This document shows positions 35,163 through 42,416 of a DNA stretch of 64,000 nt, in pieces. The translations under genes were made by a program, and so were the position numbers. The notes below the pieces were generated by a model, which was not told the DNA's origin, ran no database searches, and saw only the letters and a program-made list of their open reading frames with translations. This stretch comes from Algoriphagus sp. A40 (GTDB taxonomy: Bacteria > Bacteroidota > Bacteroidia > Cytophagales > Cyclobacteriaceae). How positions within the stretch are numbered: the stretch's first letter is position 1; every line of letters begins with the position of its first letter. The stretch spans positions 46,574 to 110,573 of the forward strand of contig NZ_MUNY01000046.1 of the NCBI RefSeq assembly GCF_002002735.1, written 5' to 3'.

Positions 35163-37408
35163 TGGACTATCTGCTCAAATCCATGCTTTGCCTGCTGGCC
35201 TTGTTGCTGGTTCACCGGCTGTTGCTTCAGCGTGAAGTACTCCACCGCTTCAACCGATTTTTTCTTTTGGGTGCTGTAGTGGGATCTTTTTTGATTCCAC
35301 TTTATACCATCGAAGTGCCGGTGGAGAAGGTAGAGCCTGTAGCGTTCGAAGCATTGGCATCAGCCGAGAACGAATCTTTGGAGTACCAAAGCTTCTCAGC
35401 GGTGGAGGAAACGGAAATCGCTGAATCACTTGTCGTGGATAAGTCCGAAAATGCTAATGTTTCCCCAGCACCTTTCCCTTGGGAGAAAGCCCTGTGGATA
35501 GCCTATTTCGCTATTTCAGCTATCTTTTTGTTCCGTTTTCTTAGAAATCTCGGAAGGCTTTTGCGCCAAATCCGAACTAATCCGCACATGGCTTACCACG
35601 GCGAAATCTTGGTATTGCATTCCTATAGCCAATCCCCCTTCTCTTTTCTGAAATACATCTTTGTTTCCCGACGCAGCTTTGAGAAGGAGGGGATTTCCGA
35701 TGCGGTTTTTGCCCATGAGCGTTGTCATGTACGGGAAAGGCACAGCTGGGATGTCTTGCTGGTCGAGGCGCTACTGGTTCCGTTTTGGTTTCATCCAGCA
35801 CTCTATCTGGCCCGCCATGCCATACAGCTCAATCATGAATTTATTGCAGACCAGGCAGCTTTGGGTGCGACTTCGGTCAAGGATTACCAACATCAATTAC
35901 TCAGCATCTTGTTGGATCGGCCATCCCAATCGATGGTCAGCAGTCTGAATTTTTCGCTCACAAAAAAACGCCTGCAGATGATGAACAAGAAATCTGGCAG
36001 CCCACTCAAGTGGCTGAAATTAATTGCGTTAATCCCATTGATCGGAGCTTTGGTGTATTTCTTCGGAGAAAAGGTGGAGGTTCGGCCTGAAGAAGACGTT
36101 GTCGAAAACCAAAATCCGGAGGCTTTAACTTCCCCCAAGGAAACTGAGATGAATATCAGAATACTTTCTGACCGAGTAATAGAGGTTGATGGCAAGTCTA
36201 TACCTATAGAGGAGTTGGCCAAATGGCTTGACGAAATCAAAGCCAGCCAACTAGTAGTTAAATTTTATGCAAATCTAGGTGTGAAAATGGGCACTTTTGC
36301 GGATGTGCAGGAGATCTTGAGAGGAATGGAGACGCGGTGGGTGGTGTTTGACAAGCAAGGTCATGAATGGGAAACATCAAATAAGGAAAAGGATAGTGAA
36401 GAGTACTATCGTCACGCCTACATTCTGGTGGAGGACGAAAACATGGACTACACCCGCAAATCCTACGGACAGCTTACAGAAGAGGAGAAAAAGCCGCTTC
36501 TCGGCCCATTCATAATGAAAACCACAGGAAGTCCAGACCCAGCTTTGTATGAAAAGTGGAAGGATAAGGAAACCTATGCGATGTGGATAGACGGTATGGA
36601 TATTGAAAATGACCGGCTAAATGATTACTCGACAGTAGATTTCAAGTATTATTTTGAATCCGGCGTGATGAAGAATGCCCGATCAAAGCAGTTTCCCCAG
36701 CCATACCAAGTTCATCTTTATACGAAAGAATATGGCCTCCCAAAACCGTTGACAGCTCAAGATACCATCACTCTGACCCAAAGAGGGGCGAAGTGGAGTA
36801 AGGACATCCAAAAGTACCCCGACCCCAACACAGCCTATCTCCAGAAAAACGCACGATATGAAAATCTGAGAACCTCCGGGACGATCTATGACCAGAAAAG
36901 TCCAGAAGAAAAGGCCTTGTTGGCCAGTTTGTATAGGGAGTTAAATAGTGAATATTCCCAATCCTCAGATAAAAGGAAAAAAAGTCTGAAACAGCCAATT
37001 TCCCCTGATTCGGATAGTCCAAGAAATGGAAACTCCCCTCAAAACTCCTCAGAGAAAATAGCTGTCCGAAATAATCGTTCACTTGGCGGGGAAGAGCCGA
37101 TCTATAAATTCGCGTCGTCTAATGGAGACCGAAGCGCAGCGCTGCAGGAATATTTGGCTCTTTATGGAAAGTACCAAACTATCACGTACGAGAATAGACT
37201 ATTTGAACAACCTGTAATCTGGGGAGTATTGCATCAGCAGAAGATATTCAAGGAATTGGAAGCCATGTACAACGGACTTTCCTTTGAAGACAGGAGACGA
37301 GTGAAGCGAGCTGCCTTTCCTTATGTCAAACTGGAAAAGGATGGTAGGGAAGTCTTTGTGAAAATCGAAGATTTGACTCCGCAGCAAAGAAAAGCATTGG
37401 GCTGCTAA
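35162..37408 (+). CDS. M56/BlaR1-type membrane metalloprotease sensor
   Basis: 748 residues. Membrane helices near 10-50 and 115-135; zinc protease motif HERCH (residues 185-189, HExxH) with a third ligand Glu-226 in NHEFIADQA; a further helix after WLKLIALIPLIGALVYF. When triggered, such proteins inactivate the BlaI repressor. The C-terminal extracytoplasmic part has no penicillin-binding domain, so the signal is not a beta-lactam sensed the classical way. The last about 90 residues (EYLALYGKYQ ... FPYVKLEKDG ... ALGC) recur as a separate protein at 37512-37955. Confidence 0.9.
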   Translation: MDYLLKSMLCLLALLLVHRLLLQREVLHRFNRFFLLGAVVGSFLIPLYTIEVPVEKVEPVAFEALASAENESLEYQSFSAVEETEIAESLVVDKSENANVSPAPFPWEKALWIAYFAISAIFLFRFLRNLGRLLRQIRTNPHMAYHGEILVLHSYSQSPFSFLKYIFVSRRSFEKEGISDAVFAHERCHVRERHSWDVLLVEALLVPFWFHPALYLARHAIQLNHEFIADQAALGATSVKDYQHQLLSILLDRPSQSMVSSLNFSLTKKRLQMMNKKSGSPLKWLKLIALIPLIGALVYFFGEKVEVRPEEDVVENQNPEALTSPKETEMNIRILSDRVIEVDGKSIPIEELAKWLDEIKASQLVVKFYANLGVKMGTFADVQEILRGMETRWVVFDKQGHEWETSNKEKDSEEYYRHAYILVEDENMDYTRKSYGQLTEEEKKPLLGPFIMKTTGSPDPALYEKWKDKETYAMWIDGMDIENDRLNDYSTVDFKYYFESGVMKNARSKQFPQPYQVHLYTKEYGLPKPLTAQDTITLTQRGAKWSKDIQKYPDPNTAYLQKNARYENLRTSGTIYDQKSPEEKALLASLYRELNSEYSQSSDKRKKSLKQPISPDSDSPRNGNSPQNSSEKIAVRNNRSLGGEEPIYKFASSNGDRSAALQEYLALYGKYQTITYENRLFEQPVIWGVLHQQKIFKELEAMYNGLSFEDRRRVKRAAFPYVKLEKDGREVFVKIEDLTPQQRKALGC

Positions 37409-37511
37409 CTAACCCAAACCTGTTGTGGATTCCTCTCCGGCGTTCCATTCACCATATCAATTGAATTAACCATACCTTAAACAACGCTCTTACCAAAAAC
37501 ACCTGACAATC

Positions 37512-37955
37512 ATGATGAAAACTACCAACACTTATTCCAAATGGCTTAGGTTCTGCCTATTGGTTCCAATCGGAGCAGTAATGATTTATGCTTTCAGTGA
37601 TCAGGTATTTGCTCATTCGGAATCCAACAATGGAGAAGGTTCAGTTGAAGTTATTGCCGGAAATTGGGAGGGTGAAAAATCTCCCGCAATGGCCGCATAC
37701 CTCGACAAATACGGAAAATACCAGTTGAAAGCTTATGAAAATTTCATTTTCAAAAATCGAACAATAGCGGAACTACAAGCGCTTTTTGGAGTCTATCTGG
37801 AGTTCGATGCGCTTTTCCTTGATCTTAGTTTGGAAGAAAGGTTGATGGTGAAAAGACCTGAATTTCCTTATGTCAGGTTTGAAAAAGACGGTGTGGAGTA
37901 TTACAAAAAATTGAATGAACTGAACGCTGAAGAACGAAAAAAGATCGGCTGTTAG
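37512..37955 (+). CDS. Stand-alone copy of the BlaR1 tail domain
   Basis: 147 residues: one hydrophobic segment WLRFCLLVPIGAVMIYAF, then a region of which the last 90 residues align without gaps to the end of the preceding BlaR1 protein (AYLDKYGKYQ, LSLEERLMVKR, FPYVRFEKDG, ending KKIGC against KALGC). Even the helix resembles WLKLIALIPLIGALVYF of BlaR1. It has no protease domain. It looks like a truncated duplicate kept as an accessory or decoy ligand/sensor domain. Function unknown. Confidence 0.75.
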   Translation: MMKTTNTYSKWLRFCLLVPIGAVMIYAFSDQVFAHSESNNGEGSVEVIAGNWEGEKSPAMAAYLDKYGKYQLKAYENFIFKNRTIAELQALFGVYLEFDALFLDLSLEERLMVKRPEFPYVRFEKDGVEYYKKLNELNAEERKKIGC

Positions 37956-37997
37956 TTTTCGTTGATTGGTTATCCAACGTTTAGTCATTCAAATTTT

Positions 37998-38384
37998 ATG
38001 AAAGCAATTTTTCTCGGGTTCCTGATTTTTGTCGGCTGCTCAAGCAAGATCATTTCAACAAAATCCGGATTGCAGTATAAAATTTTGGAAAAGGGATCAG
38101 GAATGAAAGCCCAGGATGGAGATGAGGTATTAATAGTAGAAACTACCAGCTATAGAAATGGGACAGTCTTGTATTCCAATTACGATTCAAACTCTCCGGT
38201 GCAGGTATTGATTGGTGGCAATCAAGCAACAAGCGCAGTGGATGAAGGATTGCGGGGAAGGCAGGTAGGGGAGGTCAGAGAATTGATCGCTCCACCATAT
38301 TTGGTAAAGAGAACGAGTTACCCGGATAATGTATCACCCGATTCTACTCTGGTCATTAAAATGAAATTGGTGGAGATCATCTGA
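37998..38384 (+). CDS. FKBP-type peptidyl-prolyl isomerase-like lipoprotein
   Basis: About 128 residues. Start at 37998 gives a lipoprotein signal MKAIFLGFLIFVGCSSK with the lipobox Cys. The rest is one FKBP domain: SGLQYKILEKGSG opens it, DEGLRGRQVGEVRELIAPP is the core loop and DSTLVIKMKLVEI the last strand. The usual FKBP aromatic pocket residues are partly replaced (VLYSNYDSNSPVQVLIGG), so activity is uncertain. It sits 42 bases after the tail-domain gene, probably the fourth gene of the BlaI unit. Confidence 0.75.
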   Translation: MKAIFLGFLIFVGCSSKIISTKSGLQYKILEKGSGMKAQDGDEVLIVETTSYRNGTVLYSNYDSNSPVQVLIGGNQATSAVDEGLRGRQVGEVRELIAPPYLVKRTSYPDNVSPDSTLVIKMKLVEII

Positions 38385-38414
38385 AAATAAAGCTCCAATC
38401 GGGAAAGCTATTAC

Positions 38415-39578
38415 TTATCGAATTGATACTAATTCAGGTTCATTTGAAATGGACCTTTTCATTTTTGATACCAGTGGAGATATTTTCCGCTGTTTGTTTT
38501 CACAACAGGAGATAAGTAGAGACTCAAAAAATTGATTCCAGGTATTTTCCCATGCATGAAATGCCTTACCATTTGGTGTCAAAGCCTGCAATTCTCGGTC
38601 AAAATACCCAAAATCAAACCTTTCTGAAGCAATTCCAGCTCCAGAAGCCTCAGCATCCAGGGCATTGCAGGCCTGCTCGTATTGTCCGGCCACAGGGATC
38701 ATCATGACAGGTTTCCCCAGATACATGGCCTCGCACACCGATTCAAATCCGGCCGTACAGACCAGACCCCTGCAAGTTGCCATGTCCTGGAGAAATGTTT
38801 TGTCATTGACTTTGTGAAAGGAAAGATTTTCTAAAAGATTCTCGGTTTCGGCAGCATCCTTTTTGTCCCAATAGGCTTTGATCCGGAGTTGGGGATTGGC
38901 TTTGGCATAGGAAATTACTTCTTCGGCATAGCCCGGATTGACCATGTAGGCGAGGTAAAAGTCTCCGTTTTTGGTTGGAAGAATTCTTATTTCTTTTCTC
39001 AGAAGTGGCGGTACAACTCGAATCGAAGCTTGGCCTGGTTCTTTGGGCAGAAAGGAAAGCGCCAGTTTTTCTTTCGCTCCCAAGGCCGTTAAAAGGGTAT
39101 TGAGTTTAAAAAGGAATTTGTCGAAAGGCCTGTTTGGGGCAAAAAGAAAATCCTGATGATGAATCAGGTATTGATGCCCAATTACCCAAAAATCTGCCTC
39201 TGGGCGAAATATGAAATTGTAAAGTCCTCCCAGCAAATCATAGAAATTGAGAATGATATCTGGTTGGGTTCCCTGTACCAACTGGTCGATTTCCTTCAGG
39301 CTTTTCCAAAAAACACCGGTTTTCAGAAGGTTTTTTGAAATGGTTTTTCCGATCAGAATTTTTTTATCGGATGCATCACACTCAAAGTTTGGGCTTTCGA
39401 CCAAGTGAATGGGTGCCTGTAGTTCTCTTTTGAAAAATTCCGGCAATTCCCGCCTTTTGCTTTTTCCTACGATCACCCCGCAGAGCTGATGACCATGATT
39501 TTCCAGCAACTGAGAAAAAGCAATTGCCTGGGTCAAATGCCCCCGTCCTTCTCCTTGTACGATAAATAAGAAGTTCAT
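38415..39578 (-). CDS. MurG-like glycosyltransferase
   Basis: 387 residues, GT-B fold of the GT1/GT28 kind. The N-terminus FLFIVQGEGRGHLTQAIAFSQLL has the glycine-rich nucleotide-sugar start; the C-terminal domain has TAGFESVCEAMYLGKPVMMIPVAGQYEQ, the donor-binding block of UDP-sugar transferases. Its ATG follows the stop of the phosphoesterase gene directly (TAAATG), so the two are coupled. Glycosylates a lipid or cell-wall precursor by inference; acceptor unknown. Confidence 0.8.
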   Translation of the reverse strand: MNFLFIVQGEGRGHLTQAIAFSQLLENHGHQLCGVIVGKSKRRELPEFFKRELQAPIHLVESPNFECDASDKKILIGKTISKNLLKTGVFWKSLKEIDQLVQGTQPDIILNFYDLLGGLYNFIFRPEADFWVIGHQYLIHHQDFLFAPNRPFDKFLFKLNTLLTALGAKEKLALSFLPKEPGQASIRVVPPLLRKEIRILPTKNGDFYLAYMVNPGYAEEVISYAKANPQLRIKAYWDKKDAAETENLLENLSFHKVNDKTFLQDMATCRGLVCTAGFESVCEAMYLGKPVMMIPVAGQYEQACNALDAEASGAGIASERFDFGYFDRELQALTPNGKAFHAWENTWNQFFESLLISCCENKQRKISPLVSKMKRSISNEPELVSIR

Positions 39579-40448
39579 TTAAAATCGAAAATTGGGTGGA
39601 GTCAGGTCATCCTTTGGCGATTCAAAGGATACTTTGCGAAGCGGGATCACCGGATTTTCGTCCACTTCCGAATTTCTGGTGAATTGTTCATCCAATTGGA
39701 TTCTTCTAAAATCGATCTCGTTGTAATAAATCAGTTGCCAATTACCCTCGTGATCTTCGGCAAGTGCACTCATCGTCTCTACCCAATCCCCGGAATTCAT
39801 GTACTCAATCCCGTCGATCAGCCGGTTTTCAGGTTTGTGGATATGCCCGCAGATGATCCCGTCACAGCCTTTTGCTCGGGCCATTTTTGCAAGTTCAACT
39901 TCATATTGATCCACATAGGAAACCGCGGATTTCACTTTTCCTTTGACATATTGGGAAAGTGAAAAGTATCGAAGCCCGCTTTTTCTTCGGTAATGATTCA
40001 CCAGTCGGTTGAGCCAAAGGAGAAAAGTGTAACCCAAATCCCCCAGATAGGCAATCCAGCGCAGGTTGGTGGTGACACTATCGAAGATGTCCCCGTGGGT
40101 AATGAAGTATTTTTTGCCCAGAGATTCGTAGATCATGTCCGTCTGGATGCGGAGTTTGCCGATCTGCAGGGGGAGGATTTGCTCCAAAAAATCGTCGTGA
40201 TTTCCCCGGAGGTAAAAGACATTGGTGTTGTGGTTTTCGATCATTTTCAGGATCCGGTTGAAAAAACGGGTGTGCTTTCGCTTCCAACTTCCTGATTTTT
40301 TGAGTTGCCAACCGTCGATTATGTCGCCGTTGAGGATGAGGTTTTCGCAGCGGTACTGCTTGAGAAAGCGGGCAATCTCTTTGGCTTTGGAGCCTTTGGT
40401 ACCCAGATGCACGTCGGAGATGACGATGGTTTTGAAGAAGGTCTTCAT
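39579..40448 (-). CDS. Metallophosphoesterase (UDP-2,3-diacylglucosamine diphosphatase-like)
   Basis: 289 residues. All calcineurin-like metal motifs are present: SDVHLGTKG, NGDIIDGW, LRGNHDDF, THGDIFD and CGHIHKPE. It is most like the LpxH-type pyrophosphatases used in lipid A synthesis, but a second, better LpxH match lies at 59666-60442, so this one probably acts on a related nucleotide-linked lipid. It is the first gene of a unit with the MurG-like glycosyltransferase. Confidence 0.85.
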   Translation of the reverse strand: MKTFFKTIVISDVHLGTKGSKAKEIARFLKQYRCENLILNGDIIDGWQLKKSGSWKRKHTRFFNRILKMIENHNTNVFYLRGNHDDFLEQILPLQIGKLRIQTDMIYESLGKKYFITHGDIFDSVTTNLRWIAYLGDLGYTFLLWLNRLVNHYRRKSGLRYFSLSQYVKGKVKSAVSYVDQYEVELAKMARAKGCDGIICGHIHKPENRLIDGIEYMNSGDWVETMSALAEDHEGNWQLIYYNEIDFRRIQLDEQFTRNSEVDENPVIPLRKVSFESPKDDLTPPNFRF

Positions 40449-40790
40449 TCTACTGGTTTTGATCGAAAATTAGCGGGTCAGTATAAATCCATCATGTTTA
40501 GGTTGTTATGGATATGTTTTGAATTCGGAATTTTCTTTGGGTAAGATGAATAGAAGGTTAAGGGAAAATGAAAAAGACGGACGTTGAATTGAAAGATTGA
40601 AAGATTTCAAAATTGAAAAATTGGCTAATTGCAATTGGAGAGTTTGTAAATCGAAAATCAAAAACCACCAAATCGATTGATTTGGTTTTTCATCCTATCT
40701 TTCCCACGATGCGTAAAACTTTTTTTCGTCATCGTGTGACAAATTCTTCAGTGGTGCGACTAATGGTTCAAAAAGGTAAAAATCACGAGA
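40449..40790. other. Gene-free region before the ECF sigma gene
   Basis: 341 bases. Low-complexity GAAAGATTGAAAGATTTC words at 40566-40625; a hairpin CCAAATC (40668-40674) / GATTTGG (40679-40685) followed by TTTTT; and an inverted pair CACGATG (40705-40711) / CATCGTG (40730-40736). The last could belong to an ECF promoter or operator. No gene seen. Confidence 0.4.
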
Positions 40791-41294
40791 ATGTCTGATT
40801 TGAAAAGCAGATTTATTGAGTTGGTTCAGAGCAATCAGGGATTGATAAACAGTCTCTGTAAACTGTACTCTCGATCAAGTGAGGAAATGAAGGATTACAG
40901 GCAAGACGTTTTGCTATCGCTATGGCAAGCCTACCCAAGTTTTCGTGAGAAATCCAAACCAAGCACCTGGATGTATCGGGTAGTTTTGAATACTTTGATC
41001 TCCAACCATCGGAAAAAGAACAGCCGAATCGTCACGGAATTCTTCTCTGAGAAAATGGAATTCCCACTTTACCATGATGCAGGTTCAGATGATGGATTGC
41101 AGGTACTTCAGCATGCAATCGGAATGCTGAATCCGATGGATAAAGCAGTGGTCATTCTGCACCTCGAAGGGTACGTTCACAAAGAAATAGCTGAACTCCT
41201 TACCCTCACCGAAACCAATGTCAGTACCCGGTTGGGCAGAATTAAAAAGCAACTCGAAAAAAGCATAAAATCATTGGAACATGAATCTCTCTAA
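40791..41294 (+). CDS. ECF-type RNA polymerase sigma factor
   Basis: 167 residues. Region 2 is SRSSEEMKDYRQDVLLSLWQAY...FREKSKPSTWMYRVVLNTLIS and region 4 is MLNPMDKAVVILHLEGYVHKEIAELLTLTETNVSTRLGRIK, a complete two-domain sigma70 ECF layout. It overlaps the next gene by 14 bases, the usual arrangement with a cognate membrane partner in Bacteroidota. Confidence 0.95.
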   Translation: MSDLKSRFIELVQSNQGLINSLCKLYSRSSEEMKDYRQDVLLSLWQAYPSFREKSKPSTWMYRVVLNTLISNHRKKNSRIVTEFFSEKMEFPLYHDAGSDDGLQVLQHAIGMLNPMDKAVVILHLEGYVHKEIAELLTLTETNVSTRLGRIKKQLEKSIKSLEHESL

Positions 41295-41478
41295 TCTAAA
41301 GTCCGACTGGAATCAGTTTAAGGTCATGAATGGTCTTAGCGACATCTCTGAGGCCGAAATATTGTCCGCCATCGAGCCACAAAAGTCCGGAACCGGAAAG
41401 GTTTTGGCTGATCGGATTATTCAGAATGTTTTTGCCTACTCTCTGTTGCTTTTAGCTCTCAATGGCTGCGCTATCTAA
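41281..41478 (+). CDS. Short membrane-anchored partner of the ECF sigma factor (possibly truncated)
   Basis: 65 residues: MNLSNLKSDWNQFKVMNGLS, DISEAEILSAIEPQKSG, then one hydrophobic segment IIQNVFAYSLLLLALNGCAI that stops abruptly. The start overlap with the sigma gene and the N-terminal pattern suggest an anti-sigma-like partner. Relatives as I know them usually carry more membrane segments, so the reading frame may be cut short where lgt begins; it overlaps lgt by 17 bases. Confidence 0.65.
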   Translation: MNLSNLKSDWNQFKVMNGLSDISEAEILSAIEPQKSGTGKVLADRIIQNVFAYSLLLLALNGCAI

Positions 41479-42319
41479 TCTGGCCCTGTTGCCATTGGCT
41501 ATTAATTGGAATCACGATGGTGGTATTTTGGACCTCGGTTTTTATGAACTGCGTTGGTATTCGCTCCTTTTTGCATTTGGATTTATTTTGAGTTTTTTCT
41601 TCCTGGGGAAGTTGTTCAGGAAAGAACTGGTGCCGATGGAAAAGTTGGATGTATTGGTCGTCAATGTCGTAGTTGCGACTGTCCTTGGTGCCCGGCTGGG
41701 GCATTGCATCTTTTACGAATTTGACTATTATTCCCAACATCCACTCGAGATATTATTTCCAGTGCGATTCTCCCCGTATTTTGAAATCATAGGTTTTCGT
41801 GGACTGGCAAGTCATGGCGGAGCGATAGGGATTTTTATTGCGATTCTTATTTATTGCCAAAACCAACAAATGAAAGTATTTTGGGTTCTGGACAAATTGT
41901 CTTTAGTTATCCCTCTGGCTTGTGCGTTTATCAGATTGGGAAACCTGTTCAATTCGGAAATGATCGGTCCTCCCACCTCAGTTCCCTGGGCTTTTGTATT
42001 TCAACAGATAGACAATATTCCGAGGCACCCGGGCCAAGTTTATGAGGCGATTGCCTATTTCTCGATCTTTGTTTTTTTGAATCTGTTTTCCAAAAAAAGC
42101 AATCGAGAAAATGGCTTCATTTTCGGTCTTTTCTTGGTTTTGATGTTTTTGGCAAGGTTTATCCTGGAATTTTTCAAGATTGACCAAGTCTCTTTCGAGT
42201 CGGGAATGATGCTGAACATGGGACAGCTATTGAGCCTTCCTTTTATCATTGCCGGGATTTTACTCATGGCTTGGAAGTCAAAAATGGATTCACCAGCTCA
42301 TTTTCCCACTCCAGAATAG
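41462..42319 (+). CDS. lgt: Prolipoprotein diacylglyceryl transferase
   Basis: 285 residues, seven hydrophobic segments. The signature Arg block RLGNLFNSEMIGPPTSVPWAFVF and the HGGAIGIFIAI segment (catalytic His region) are complete. Lgt adds diacylglycerol to the lipobox cysteine of exported prolipoproteins. The start is fixed only by the first ATG after the sigma partner gene; homologues normally start a few residues before INWN, so the first 10-12 residues may be leftover sequence. Confidence 0.9.
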   Translation: MAALSNLALLPLAINWNHDGGILDLGFYELRWYSLLFAFGFILSFFFLGKLFRKELVPMEKLDVLVVNVVVATVLGARLGHCIFYEFDYYSQHPLEILFPVRFSPYFEIIGFRGLASHGGAIGIFIAILIYCQNQQMKVFWVLDKLSLVIPLACAFIRLGNLFNSEMIGPPTSVPWAFVFQQIDNIPRHPGQVYEAIAYFSIFVFLNLFSKKSNRENGFIFGLFLVLMFLARFILEFFKIDQVSFESGMMLNMGQLLSLPFIIAGILLMAWKSKMDSPAHFPTPE

Positions 42320-42416
42320 AGCCCGTTCATGAGCTCGTAAATCAAAAATCTTTATGAGTGGTAATTGCCTTTCCTGCCTAGCTTTTTAGCTTCGCTCCAA
42401 AGAAAATTAAACTCAA

